A stretch of DNA of 64,000 nucleotides from a virus: IMG/VR virus record IMGVR_UViG_3300033553_000478, positions 18,834-82,833 of that record; one strand, 5' to 3'. This document shows positions 23,924-32,515 of this stretch, piece by piece. The position numbers and the translations under genes were made by a program. The notes beneath the pieces are model-generated. The model was not told the origin of the DNA, did no database searches, and saw only the letters and a program-made list of their open reading frames with translations. The first letter of the stretch is position 1, and each line of letters opens with the position of its first letter.

Positions 23924-25876
23924 ATGGAACAAATGACCAAAGAGCAGTATATGGAAATGCTTAACTGGGATCAATCCCTTTACAAAATCATATCTGGTGA
24001 GGAAGCCGAACCTTTGTTAAAAATCGGTGGCCACCAGAATTATGTTTATGCTGTTTCGCCTAAAGGTGAGAAAGCATTTGGTAAAGGATCCAAGGTTGTC
24101 AAGATTGATTGGGCAGAAAAGCATTCAGCCCCAGCCGTAGAGCAAACTCCTGCTGCAGCAATTCCACCGCCACCGGCAAACATACCACCCGCCCCGGCCG
24201 CTGCAAGCATACCACCTCCACCAGCTACGGAAGCTGCTATTCCACCGCCTCCGGCACAGGAAGAAAAGCCAGTAGAAGATAACTCCGTTTATGAATTGAG
24301 ATTGGCGCAGCTGAAATCAATTGGATGGAATCAGGTAAGTGATAATGTCCTTGAACGTAAAGACGGTAAGAGGGTAAGTAATGATTACCTGAAGATGATG
24401 AATGATGATGCATTTATGGATCTTATGAAAGCTCCCCTGGAAACTCCTAAAGAGGAACCAGTGAAGGAAGAAGTTAAACAGGCTGAGCCTGCTTGGGAAC
24501 CATACATAAAAACCCGAGTGGCTAATTTAATTAGCCAAGGCTGGAAAGCCGATCAGAACGGCAATTCCGTTGTTATTTCCCCTGAAGGGAAATACTACGG
24601 ATTTATGGAGATAGGTGAGCTCAGCAATAAAGATTACACCGATCTTATCAAAAAGCCGGAAGTTCCTGCAGAGATCAAAGAGATCGCAGATGCCTCTCCG
24701 AATGTGCATATAGTTACTATGCCTAAGGATGATGAACCTACGGCTGAAGATATCGCGAAAGAGAAAGCTAATAAGCTTTTACAAATTCGCAGAATTGCAC
24801 TTTCAGCACTTGGTTTTACCAATGCTCCTGGAGCTGCTATGTGGCAATCTGATATCAATCACAACGTGAGCGATAAAGAAGTGATCGCAATGGGAGAAGA
24901 TGAATTCAAAGACTTCCTGAAACTTATGGATGGTAAAATAGTTACCGTCAAAGCTCAGAAAGCCAGTGAAGATCGTCAGGCCAAAAATGAAGAAATCCGG
25001 AAGCAGAAAGAAGCTGAACAGTCTAATCCTGATGTAGGAGTTGAAATAGCAAATGAAGCTGCTGAGGTTGCCGAGAAGTCAATAAATGAAATGGCAAATG
25101 AAACCGAAGGTATGTCAGCTGTAGAATTGGATGAACACGATGTTCGTAAACTTGCTATTGAGCAAGCTCAGAAACGTGATGATGCCGAGATCGATAAGTA
25201 TGAGGCTGAGAAGAAAATGGATGAATTGATGGAGAAGCTTCAAAAAGAGAATGATGCTCACAAGGAGCAATTCGAGAAATGGAAGCAAGATCTCATTGCT
25301 GAAACTGAAGCGGAGAAAAAGAAAATCCGTGAAGAGTATCAGCAAAAAGAATCTCCAATGACCACCGGAGATGCTGGTGGCTTCTTCGGTTTGCTTGCAG
25401 AGCTGGGTTTTGGGCAGCTGAATTTATCAGTGACAAAGTTGGAAAGCAATAAGTTCAGCGTTATCGTGAAGCCTCAAAACTTCTCAGGCGATCCAGCGTT
25501 GGATGAAATTCGTCCAATGACTTTAAGCGGTTCTCCTGCAGAATTAGATGAAGGTTTCTTCGCTGCTATCAGCCAGCCATTACAGAAAGTCCACGGTGTT
25601 ATGAGTAACGCCCAGGCTGTGATCGCTGATCTGGAAGAGAAAGCCAAGAAAACCAAGGCTGCAGAGGAAGAGAAAAAGAAAGTCACCAAAGCTGTAGAAA
25701 AAGCTAAGAAGCATCATGATGATAAAGATTTTGATGCAAAAAGTGATGCCTCTCTGAAAACTGCAAAGAAGAATTGGGATGCTGTACTGGCATTGGATCC
25801 TGGTAATAAGGATGCAAAGGCCGGACTTGATAAGCTGGAGAAGCAAATCAAGGAGAATGCTGAAACTCTTCTTTAA
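23924..25876 (+). CDS. PRTRC system protein E, with long N-terminal extension
   Basis: A 650-residue protein. From about residue 485 (GGFFGLLAELGFGQLNLSVT) to the end it matches PRTRC protein E: a strand pair with LSVTKLESNKFSVIVKPQ, then LSGSPAELDEGFFAAI and a Lys/Glu helix. The first 330 residues hold an initial domain, a Pro-rich linker (IPPPPANIPPAP) and three diverged repeats of about 50 residues. Each repeat centres on an R-x-A-x-L-x-x-x-G-(W/F) helix and ends in a D-x-F-x-D/T-L-(M/I) helix. A coiled coil lies at about 370-480. Usual PRTRC E proteins are much shorter, so the extension is unusual. First gene of the cassette. Confidence 0.78.
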   Translation: MEQMTKEQYMEMLNWDQSLYKIISGEEAEPLLKIGGHQNYVYAVSPKGEKAFGKGSKVVKIDWAEKHSAPAVEQTPAAAIPPPPANIPPAPAAASIPPPPATEAAIPPPPAQEEKPVEDNSVYELRLAQLKSIGWNQVSDNVLERKDGKRVSNDYLKMMNDDAFMDLMKAPLETPKEEPVKEEVKQAEPAWEPYIKTRVANLISQGWKADQNGNSVVISPEGKYYGFMEIGELSNKDYTDLIKKPEVPAEIKEIADASPNVHIVTMPKDDEPTAEDIAKEKANKLLQIRRIALSALGFTNAPGAAMWQSDINHNVSDKEVIAMGEDEFKDFLKLMDGKIVTVKAQKASEDRQAKNEEIRKQKEAEQSNPDVGVEIANEAAEVAEKSINEMANETEGMSAVELDEHDVRKLAIEQAQKRDDAEIDKYEAEKKMDELMEKLQKENDAHKEQFEKWKQDLIAETEAEKKKIREEYQQKESPMTTGDAGGFFGLLAELGFGQLNLSVTKLESNKFSVIVKPQNFSGDPALDEIRPMTLSGSPAELDEGFFAAISQPLQKVHGVMSNAQAVIADLEEKAKKTKAAEEEKKKVTKAVEKAKKHHDDKDFDAKSDASLKTAKKNWDAVLALDPGNKDAKAGLDKLEKQIKENAETLL

Positions 25877-26040
25877 TGCTGGTATTAAAAGGCATTATCG
25901 TAGAGCAAAAGATCGAGTTCGGTAGGGGAGAGTCCAGAAACTTCTCCCCTGTCCTCGATACTTTAGAGAAAACTTATGAGCTGTCCGAAGAATTCAGACC
26001 GCACATTGGAAGAAAAATGACAATTATAATACAAGATTAA
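25876..26040 (+). CDS. Unknown small protein inside the PRTRC cassette
   Basis: A 54-residue protein (MLVLKGIIVEQKIEFGRGES) between protein E and protein C; its start overlaps the E stop (TAATG). Probably a small beta-rich domain. No family recognised; its position suggests it belongs to the cassette. Confidence 0.6.
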   Translation: MLVLKGIIVEQKIEFGRGESRNFSPVLDTLEKTYELSEEFRPHIGRKMTIIIQD

Positions 26041-26041
26041 T

Positions 26042-26248
26042 ATGGCTTTAGAAACCGCAGAATTAAAGAGAGTATTCAAACACAAAGATGTTGAATTGGA
26101 AGATGTACCAGGTGCATCTTTGAAGGAAGTTTCAAAGATCTATTCAGGTGTATATCCTGAATTACTCAATACGATGCCTACATATAAGGATATCGTTGAT
26201 GGAGTAGAGATTTATGAGTTCAATGCCAAAGTTGGCCTGAAAGGTTAA
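26042..26248 (+). CDS. PRTRC system protein C (ubiquitin-like)
   Basis: A 68-residue protein matching PRTRC C: start M-A-L-E-x-x-x-L-x-R-V-F-K-(H), then DVELEDVPG, the segment YSGVYPELLNT and a final F-N-A-K-V-G-L-K-G. The size and the strand order suit a beta-grasp, ubiquitin-like fold, as proposed for this family. The chain ends in glycine, which is what an E1/E2 system would need for conjugation. It lies next to E and two genes before B and ThiF. Confidence 0.82.
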   Translation: MALETAELKRVFKHKDVELEDVPGASLKEVSKIYSGVYPELLNTMPTYKDIVDGVEIYEFNAKVGLKG

Positions 26249-26250
26249 TT

Positions 26251-26445
26251 ATGTCATTTCTCAAAAAGTTCAGAGAATTATCAAAAGAGTCCGATTGGGG
26301 TAACCCCATCGGACTTTTAAATGATGAACAATCCAGAGAGTTATGCGAAGTAATAATAAGAAATCAGCAGAAAAAAGTCCAAAGCCAAAGCCGGCAGAAA
26401 CGAGTAGATCCTACACAAATATCACGGAATATCTTTCTCACTTAG
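26251..26445 (+). CDS. Small protein overlapping the PRTRC F-like gene
   Basis: A 64-residue basic reading frame beginning 2 bases after protein C. Its last third overlaps the start of the next gene by 103 bases in another frame; the shared region contains a run of six A (CAG AAA AAA GTC). It could be an independent small protein or the N-terminus of the next protein reached by -1 frameshift. Confidence 0.45.
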   Translation: MSFLKKFRELSKESDWGNPIGLLNDEQSRELCEVIIRNQQKKVQSQSRQKRVDPTQISRNIFLT

Positions 26446-27506
26446 CGCCAATACATCATTATAGTAAGCTTGAGGTAATGGAGCAATTCGAGCCATTTAA
26501 TTTCAATGGCATATCGAAAGAAGATTTTGAAAAGTTCCTCGAGAAGTTTGATGTAATGCTAAAGAACAGTGGCTACGATCTGGATGATGATATAGAGAAT
26601 ATAGACTGCTTCAGTGACTTCTACAAATATCTTGGGCAATTCGCAAATAAGCTGAATTGTCATTATGATATTGAGTATGAAGAATTGATGAGGTTCACTG
26701 GTGATTTACCTATTCAAGAAACAAACATTCAATCTATAAATACATATTGGGTTGAGAAGCTGATAGATATTTTACCGCCAGACATAGCGCTGTATTTGGA
26801 TTACACTTGTTTTGTAATCCTTCAGAGAGCTACCAAAGTTATGCATTATGATTACCACCTTGCGGAAGAACCTCTGGAGTATAAGTACGATGAAGAGGAA
26901 GAATATGCCGATCAAATACAGATGTGGCATAAGCTTAATAGTTACACTATTGTCCTGTACAAGAAGTTTATCAAGGACAAAAAAACCATAGTTTCACCTT
27001 GCCCGGTTATGAAAGGCAGGCCAGAGAAGGAGCAGCAAATAATTAAGATCTGCAAGTTCCTGGTGAATCATAATGAATATATGGCACTTCAATTTATGCC
27101 GGTAAAATTCTACTTGCAGTGTTGCGGAGAGTCGCATGACGAAGATAGTGAGGAAATGAGCCATATAGCTACACAGCTTATTGATGGCGACGGAGAGTAT
27201 GCCGTAGATGCATATTACAATGCTTATTACGTGCTGACTTATGATAACGGGAACAGCTCATTAATAGATGATTATTGTGAGTTCCTGAACCAGGCATATC
27301 AAATGAATGAATGGTACCACGAAATGAGCAAGATTGTCAAGGTCAATCACAAGAATGAATTTATTCCTGTAAACAAGAAAGCCGCCAGAACAGTTGTAAA
27401 ATATCACGACTCATTTGGCGATTTAAACGAACTTTTAAAAGCATATTACGATGAGAGAGTTGGTGCAAACAATGAAGCCTGTATCGCTGTTGACAGTGTA
27501 CGATAG
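26343..27506 (+). CDS. PRTRC system protein F-like
   Basis: A 387-residue acidic protein. No motif proves F, but the size, the position between C and B, and the helical content fit PRTRC protein F. Visible segments include WVEKLIDILPPDIALYLDYT and LVNHNEYMALQFMPVKFYLQ. Possible starts are 26343 and 26478; the first gives a basic disordered leader. The C-terminus overlaps protein B by up to 56 bases. Confidence 0.55.
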   Translation: MRSNNKKSAEKSPKPKPAETSRSYTNITEYLSHLAPIHHYSKLEVMEQFEPFNFNGISKEDFEKFLEKFDVMLKNSGYDLDDDIENIDCFSDFYKYLGQFANKLNCHYDIEYEELMRFTGDLPIQETNIQSINTYWVEKLIDILPPDIALYLDYTCFVILQRATKVMHYDYHLAEEPLEYKYDEEEEYADQIQMWHKLNSYTIVLYKKFIKDKKTIVSPCPVMKGRPEKEQQIIKICKFLVNHNEYMALQFMPVKFYLQCCGESHDEDSEEMSHIATQLIDGDGEYAVDAYYNAYYVLTYDNGNSSLIDDYCEFLNQAYQMNEWYHEMSKIVKVNHKNEFIPVNKKAARTVVKYHDSFGDLNELLKAYYDERVGANNEACIAVDSVR

Positions 27507-28074
27507 TGGCTATATAGATTACCGAGATGTATTGGAAGCGGGAAAGGTTTCAGCTTCCAGACCATTATACCAGGAAACCATAAATGATATTTTCGCAAAT
27601 CTGAGAGGTGATCATAACCTTAAAAGATTTGAAGGTGTCATTCCAAACAAAATGGTTTATGTGGATCCAATGAGAGATCTATTTGTCTGGACCAGAAAAG
27701 CGGAAGTCCGGGAACTTCTACATACAACAAAGAAACATTCCGGAAAATATGCTATTCCTACTCTTGTATTTCGCATTGAGAAGGGCAGTGTGAGTGTTGT
27801 GGCCATAAAGAAATTGGCTATCAATTCTCCTGTATATATTCCCCCGTTTACAAACACAGCAAATGGCGATGTTTGTATGGGTTCCGCTTCTCTGAAAACC
27901 GAGACTTGCGACTGCATTGAAGATCTGGTTGAATATGCCGAAAACCAATTCTACAATTCCTATTTCACTCATTCCCCGACTGAGTACCAGCTTTTGGGAA
28001 AAGGTAAATCTACCTTCCCCAAAAAGGAACTGAAGGCAATGGGTATTAACCTAAAGCAATTTATAAATGGATAG
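27451..28074 (+). CDS. PRTRC system protein B (E2-like)
   Basis: A 207-residue protein matching PRTRC B. The segment TNTANGDVCMGSASL with Cys142 resembles the E2 active-site strand (N-G-x-V-C-L/M). The end FYNSYFTH-P-T is also typical. E2-like proteins carry a ubiquitin-like modifier as a thioester. The start may instead be Met8 (27472); neither has a clear RBS. The stop overlaps the ThiF start. Confidence 0.82.
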   Translation: MRELVQTMKPVSLLTVYDSGYIDYRDVLEAGKVSASRPLYQETINDIFANLRGDHNLKRFEGVIPNKMVYVDPMRDLFVWTRKAEVRELLHTTKKHSGKYAIPTLVFRIEKGSVSVVAIKKLAINSPVYIPPFTNTANGDVCMGSASLKTETCDCIEDLVEYAENQFYNSYFTHSPTEYQLLGKGKSTFPKKELKAMGINLKQFING

Positions 28075-28849
28075 CTTGAAAGTTGATCCGTATTTAATAA
28101 ACGGACAGCACAGAATAACTGTGCTCGTAGTGGGAGCTGGTGGAACTGGTGGAAAGGTACTTACCAAGCTTATAGCTTTACACGAAGCTTTGACAAGAAT
28201 GGACCATCCTGGTCTATACGTTACAATGGTGGATCCTGACATAGTAGAGGATCACAATGTAGGCCGGCAATCAAATTTCAGTGCTGCAGATGTAGGCTAC
28301 TACAAAGCTGATGCGCTGATTAGCAAAGTGAATGCCGCTTTCGGATATGATTGGGATTGTGAGAATGTACCATATAGCAATGCTCACGCTGCCAACATAG
28401 TATTTTCCTGTGTAGATAATGCTGAAGCCAGAGCCAAAATATTGGATGCATTTTTCAAAAGGCAGCAGATGTATGATACCAGGAAAGGCTTTTACATATT
28501 TGATTGCGGTAACGCCCGGGATTATGGCCAAGTCATTCTGACTGACCAGAAGCACACCCTGAAGCATATTGGTGATATTGTCCCGGATTGGGATAAGCAA
28601 GATACTGTAGAGCAGCAGGGAGAATCCTGTAGCTATGCTGAAAGCTTACGAAAGCAAGACCTATTCATTAATGATTGGGTTGCTCTGTATGCAGTGAATC
28701 TCTTCAAAGAATTACTATTCAAAAAGGAGATTGATTACCAAGGAGTATTTTTCAATACTGCAGATTTTGATGCAGTTAAAATCAAGATTAACAATGGCAG
28801 TAAGAAACGGAGAAAGACTCGTAACAAATTGGTGGACCGAAAAAACTGA
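28067..28849 (+). CDS. PRTRC ThiF-family (E1-like) protein
   Basis: A 260-residue E1-like adenylating enzyme. The nucleotide site VLVVGAGGTGGK is at residues 19-30, then VDPDIVEDHNVGRQ with Asp56, Asp58, Asn64 and Arg67, the usual ThiF/E1 pattern. A conserved GESCSYAE segment places Cys188 as a candidate catalytic cysteine. It would adenylate the C-terminus of protein C and pass it to protein B. The C-terminus is lysine- and arginine-rich. Confidence 0.88.
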   Translation: MDSLKVDPYLINGQHRITVLVVGAGGTGGKVLTKLIALHEALTRMDHPGLYVTMVDPDIVEDHNVGRQSNFSAADVGYYKADALISKVNAAFGYDWDCENVPYSNAHAANIVFSCVDNAEARAKILDAFFKRQQMYDTRKGFYIFDCGNARDYGQVILTDQKHTLKHIGDIVPDWDKQDTVEQQGESCSYAESLRKQDLFINDWVALYAVNLFKELLFKKEIDYQGVFFNTADFDAVKIKINNGSKKRRKTRNKLVDRKN

Positions 28850-29000
28850 TTTGATCAATCCTGAAATATATGATAGGATTGATGGGAATGCAAGACGTAG
28901 AATTTATACAAGAATAGCCAAAGGAGAGTCCTTTGGAAATGAAACAGATGAAATCGATGGCTTTAAATACGAATGCCATTGGTCTATTAGAAAATCGTAA
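28794..29000 (+). CDS. Unknown 68-residue basic protein
   Basis: Starts inside the end of the ThiF gene (MAVRNGERLVTNWWTEKTDL). Basic, Arg-rich helix (DGNARRRIYTRI). A longer start at 28731 would overlap ThiF by 119 bases. Confidence 0.5.
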   Translation: MAVRNGERLVTNWWTEKTDLINPEIYDRIDGNARRRIYTRIAKGESFGNETDEIDGFKYECHWSIRKS

Positions 29001-29003
29001 ACA

Positions 29004-29258
29004 ATGGCTGAAACATTGGAAGATTTGAAGAAGCTTAAACAAGAATATGTTGAAGCTGAGGCTCAGAAGATCGTTGATTATATGGTCAAAAGAGAGCTGA
29101 TTGAAACTCAGGAACAAACTTGTGATCATAGAAATTGGGATACGAAGAAACATACTCACTTCCCCGAGATAGCTGAAAGACTTAGGAAAGAATATGGGTT
29201 GCTGGTACTCAGCAAAGTTCGCCACGGCGTAACTGAATGGGATATAAGAATTAGATAA
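29004..29258 (+). CDS. Unknown 84-residue protein
   Basis: A helical protein (TLEDLKKLKQEYVEAEAQKI) with a small domain at the end containing two Cys/His residues (TCDHRNWD). No family recognised. One base overlap with the dnaB gene suggests coupling, so a helicase partner is possible. Confidence 0.6.
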   Translation: MAETLEDLKKLKQEYVEAEAQKIVDYMVKRELIETQEQTCDHRNWDTKKHTHFPEIAERLRKEYGLLVLSKVRHGVTEWDIRIR

Positions 29259-30712
29259 TGGATGCAGAAAATGAGGAATTTCAAATACCGCCACCACCGG
29301 TAGATATTCCTAAACCCCCACTTCCGGAAATAATATATCGGAAGGATCCTGAATATCCACCGCTTGACAAAGGCAAAATACCGCCTCAAGCGGTAGACTT
29401 AGAGGAAGTGGTAATTGGAGCTCTTATGATTGACAAGCGGGCAGCGCCCGAGATAATGGGGTTTATGACTCCAGATGTTTTCTATAAGAATGCACACCAA
29501 AATGCTTTTCAAGCCATACAGACCTTGTACGAGAAGGAATTACCCATCGACTTACTTACAGTCGTTGAGGAACTAAGACGTACAGGGAAGCTTGCTATTG
29601 TAGGTGGAGAGTATTATTTGATACAGCTTACTCAAAAGGTAAGTTCTGCAGCTCATATAGAATTTCATTCTCGAATTATTTTACAGAAGTATGTACTTCG
29701 TAGAATGATACAGCTGGGAAATGTAGTCATTGAAGAAGCTTACAATCAAGATCCGGACATATTCGATCTGATGGATAAGTTTGAAAATGATGTGCTGGAT
29801 ATTTCCAATACTGCCCAGAAAGGCAAAAAGGAATCCGGCCCTGCAGATCCTGGAGAGGAACTTCGAGAAAAGGTTAGACTTAAGAGAGAAGGAAAGACAA
29901 TTGGATATCCTTCGGGAATTGAAGAGTTCGATAATTGGGCGGGTGGCTTCCTGAAAAGGTGGCTTTTCATATTGGGAGCCCGACCAGGTATGGGAAAGAC
30001 TTCATTCATTGTTGCAGTCATATATCACTTAGCTTTCGAGAGAGGTGTAAAGGTTGCATTCTTTTCCCTTGAAATGGCAGCTATCGATATTAAGTATCGA
30101 TTAGCTGCCAGGATCCTCGATATTCCATTCAGTAGAATAAATCTTGGAGAGCTCACAGATGAAGAACTTGAAGAGGTAACTGAGATAGTATCAAAAATTG
30201 AGGACTATGGAATCAACATAATTGACAACGTAAGGAACCTCAGCAAGATTACTGTTGAAACCAAGAAGCTGAAAGAAGAAGGTTTTGAAATCTTCTTTTT
30301 GGATTATTTACAGCTGGTAGAGATATCCGGAACTTCCAAGGATTTAACTGGAGAGATGGTGATCATTACCAGAACATTCAAATCACTTAAAAACGATTTA
30401 AACATTCCGTTCATTGCGCTATCACAGATTGACAGAATAGTGGATAAGCGGCCCGGTCATAGACCATTAATTTCAGATCTTAAACAGGCAAGTTCTATAG
30501 AGCAGGATGCTGATATAGTAGCTTTCATTGTGAGGCCAGAGTATTATAATGAGAATAAAAGCAAGATACCTTTGCCACCAGGCAAACCGAATCCTGAATT
30601 TATTGCTCAGTTTATTATTGCAAAAGGAAGGAGTACCGGACTGAAAGATTTTGATATATATCTGGATCTTTCAAAATTTATTTTGAAATCTGGTCATTCA
30701 GTACCTTTTTAA
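29258..30712 (+). CDS. dnaB: Replicative DNA helicase DnaB
   Basis: A 484-residue ring helicase. The N-terminal 40 residues are Pro-rich (IPPPPVDIPKPPLP), an unusual addition. The DnaB N-domain follows (DLEEVVIGALMIDKRA, GGEYYLIQL). The RecA-type motor has Walker A GARPGMGKTS at about 240-249, SLEMA, FLDYLQLV (Walker B) and SQIDR. It should unwind the phage fork. No primase is recognised nearby. Confidence 0.93.
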   Translation: MDAENEEFQIPPPPVDIPKPPLPEIIYRKDPEYPPLDKGKIPPQAVDLEEVVIGALMIDKRAAPEIMGFMTPDVFYKNAHQNAFQAIQTLYEKELPIDLLTVVEELRRTGKLAIVGGEYYLIQLTQKVSSAAHIEFHSRIILQKYVLRRMIQLGNVVIEEAYNQDPDIFDLMDKFENDVLDISNTAQKGKKESGPADPGEELREKVRLKREGKTIGYPSGIEEFDNWAGGFLKRWLFILGARPGMGKTSFIVAVIYHLAFERGVKVAFFSLEMAAIDIKYRLAARILDIPFSRINLGELTDEELEEVTEIVSKIEDYGINIIDNVRNLSKITVETKKLKEEGFEIFFLDYLQLVEISGTSKDLTGEMVIITRTFKSLKNDLNIPFIALSQIDRIVDKRPGHRPLISDLKQASSIEQDADIVAFIVRPEYYNENKSKIPLPPGKPNPEFIAQFIIAKGRSTGLKDFDIYLDLSKFILKSGHSVPF

Positions 30713-30715
30713 TTT

Positions 30716-30723
30716 TATATTTG
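30716..30723 (+). promoter_or_regulatory. Candidate -7 box before the HU gene
   Basis: TATATTTG, 33 bases before the ATG at 30757. No well-spaced TTG upstream. It would allow separate expression of the HU and SSB group. Confidence 0.45.
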
Positions 30724-30756
30724 TTAACGATAAATACATCTACAAAGTATAAAATT

Positions 30757-31044
30757 ATGGTCAAAAAACAATTAGTATCTGAAGTCGCAAAGCAATCAGG
30801 TGTTAGTAAAAAGGACACTGCCCTGGTCATTGATACAATGATCGAAACAATTAAGAGGCAATTATTGATTGGAGTGAATGTCAAAATAACTGACTTCATA
30901 GACTTCAAGAGAGAAATTTCCCCGGAGAGAAAAGGCTTCAACCCGAACACTAAGGAAGAAATAATCATTCCTAAAAAGTGGAGGGTGAAGGTTACTCTTC
31001 CGAAAGCTTTCGTTGAAAAGATTAAGGCAAAACCTATTCACTAA
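30757..31044 (+). CDS. HU/IHF-family DNA-bending protein
   Basis: A 95-residue protein. The start MVKKQLVSEVAKQSGVSKKD and helix DTALVIDTMIETIKRQLLIG match HU; the arm region with EISPERKGFNPNTKEEIIIP matches the usual RxxRxxxNPxTGE/K stretch. The expected G-x-G at the helix-strand turn is replaced by ITDFIDF. The start at 30757 is chosen over 30721, which would read through the promoter box. Binds and bends DNA in replication or packaging. Confidence 0.9.
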   Translation: MVKKQLVSEVAKQSGVSKKDTALVIDTMIETIKRQLLIGVNVKITDFIDFKREISPERKGFNPNTKEEIIIPKKWRVKVTLPKAFVEKIKAKPIH

Positions 31045-31328
31045 TGAAAGCAGCAAGGAAGTACATATTTAGAAATCCTCTTAAAAATATTTCAAGGGAG
31101 AGTATAGATCAGTACTTGCACACGAATGTATTCAGCACGCCTGAATTTGGCATTCACGTTAAACAAGTTGCGTTAAACCTCAGACTCGACGATCGTATTG
31201 TGAGGGATGTTCTCATAAGCTATTTCAGCAATGTGATGTACATTATCAATACCGTCAGGAAATTAAGAACCAAAATCAACATCTATGGTTTCTTTTCCAT
31301 TATAGTGGAAAAGGGAGATAGGTACTAA
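31044..31328 (+). CDS. Unknown protein, possibly HU-like
   Basis: A 94-residue basic protein coupled to HU by a one-base overlap. The second half (VRDVLISYFSNVMYIINTVR, then INIYGFFSIIVEKG) resembles the HU helix-turn-strand segment, with the GFG turn as YGFF. The DNA-binding arm is missing. Could be a partner of HU. Confidence 0.5.
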   Translation: MKAARKYIFRNPLKNISRESIDQYLHTNVFSTPEFGIHVKQVALNLRLDDRIVRDVLISYFSNVMYIINTVRKLRTKINIYGFFSIIVEKGDRY

Positions 31329-31340
31329 TTCATTTTTATT

Positions 31341-32381
31341 ATGGAAAATTTTCAATTTACCGCCCCGGTTGGAGGCGACAGCAAGAGAATTGATGATGTT
31401 GCATTAATCCCTTCAGGGATGCGACTTTGTACGTTCTATGGACTTGCAGATCTTGGTACCCAAGACAGTAAAAACTTTGGGCCAAAACACAGATGCCAGC
31501 TGGCATTTGAATTCCCTCAAGAATTGAGGATATTTTATGAAGGTGATATTCATAAGCCTTCAGTGATCTGGAGTGAGGAAACTTTCTCAATGGCACCAAA
31601 AGCCAATTTGAGAAAGCATTACGTTCACGGTATGCTTGGCCGTAATCTTAGTGATGAAGAAGCGGCGAAATTCAACATAGCTTCCCTATTAGGAAAGCCA
31701 TTTGTTGCCACCATTTCTCATACTGCAGATGGTAAGTATGCGAACATCACTTCTATTACTCCATTGAGTGATCAGAACAGATTGATGTTTGGATTGCAGG
31801 ATATGAATGTACCTGTGATCAATGATATCTTTGCATATCATATGAGCCAGGGCTTTATTAGTGAGAACTTCAAGAAGCTTCCAAAATTCATTAGAGAAAA
31901 AATAAAAAACTCTGAGGAAGGTGAAGCTCACAAAAAGTCTGGAGGAACATTCCTTGAACCGGATCCAAGTGATTTCAAAAATGCTGGCAAAAAACTTAAG
32001 ATGCTGCCTAATGCAGAGTTCACATACGAACAGTATAAAGCAGCAGAGTGGACTGACCAGATGTTGGTTGATAACGGTAAAGCAGTATGGGAAGCTCCCG
32101 TTGCTCCACCAGCTCCGGTAGGTGCACCAGCAGCTCCACAGGCACCAATCGCCCCAGCTGCTCCGGTTGCTCCACAAGCAATGCCAGCTGCACCGTCAGC
32201 AATACCACCTGCAATGCCAGCTGCTACACCGCCAGCTCCCGCATTGAATCCTCAGGACACCAATGGTAGAATTACCCTTGTACCTGAATGGAGAGGGAAG
32301 CAGTCTGTTGCTGAATGGTTAGCTTCAGGATGGACTGAGGAAGCAATGTTAGCCAAGGGCTACGCTGTTCCAGTAAAGTAG
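31341..32381 (+). CDS. SSB-like single-stranded DNA-binding protein
   Basis: A 346-residue zero-frame product. Residues 1-145 form an OB-fold-like domain of the phage SSB type (SGMRLCTFYGLADLGTQDSK, then KHRCQLAFEFPQELRIFYEG). Residues 150-225 are helical; a Pro/Ala-rich linker follows (about 250-300). Its stop (TAG at 32379) is not a normal SSB end: the -1 frame just downstream encodes an acidic tail ending DDLPF. The full protein is likely made by -1 frameshift at A-AAG-TAG or the gene carries an indel; with it the length is 391. Confidence 0.72.
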   Translation: MENFQFTAPVGGDSKRIDDVALIPSGMRLCTFYGLADLGTQDSKNFGPKHRCQLAFEFPQELRIFYEGDIHKPSVIWSEETFSMAPKANLRKHYVHGMLGRNLSDEEAAKFNIASLLGKPFVATISHTADGKYANITSITPLSDQNRLMFGLQDMNVPVINDIFAYHMSQGFISENFKKLPKFIREKIKNSEEGEAHKKSGGTFLEPDPSDFKNAGKKLKMLPNAEFTYEQYKAAEWTDQMLVDNGKAVWEAPVAPPAPVGAPAAPQAPIAPAAPVAPQAMPAAPSAIPPAMPAATPPAPALNPQDTNGRITLVPEWRGKQSVAEWLASGWTEEAMLAKGYAVPVK

Positions 32382-32515
32382 AAGGAGTAGGGGAATCAAC
32401 TCAGCAGCCTACTGCTCCACCCGCACCAGCTGAGAAAATTGAAGATCAATTTCCTGCTAACTTCAGCGTGGCTCAAGACGAGCCAGATGAAGAGCACGAT
32501 GATCTTCCATTCTAA
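32375..32515 (+). other. Out-of-frame SSB acidic tail (likely -1 frameshift product)
   Basis: In the -1 frame after the SSB stop, codons from 32375 read a Gln/Pro/Ala linker and then AQDEPDEEHDDLPF followed by TAA at 32513. This is the typical SSB C-terminal tip that binds partner proteins. The TAA overlaps the ATG of the next gene (TAATG), as is usual in this genome, so the frame appears real. A P-site lysyl-tRNA could slip from AAG to AAA before the TAG stop. Confidence 0.65.

Noticed and set aside
32381-32515. Treating the DDLPF segment as a separate short gene
   Set aside because: No start codon in that frame after the SSB stop; the sequence continues the SSB linker and tail composition.
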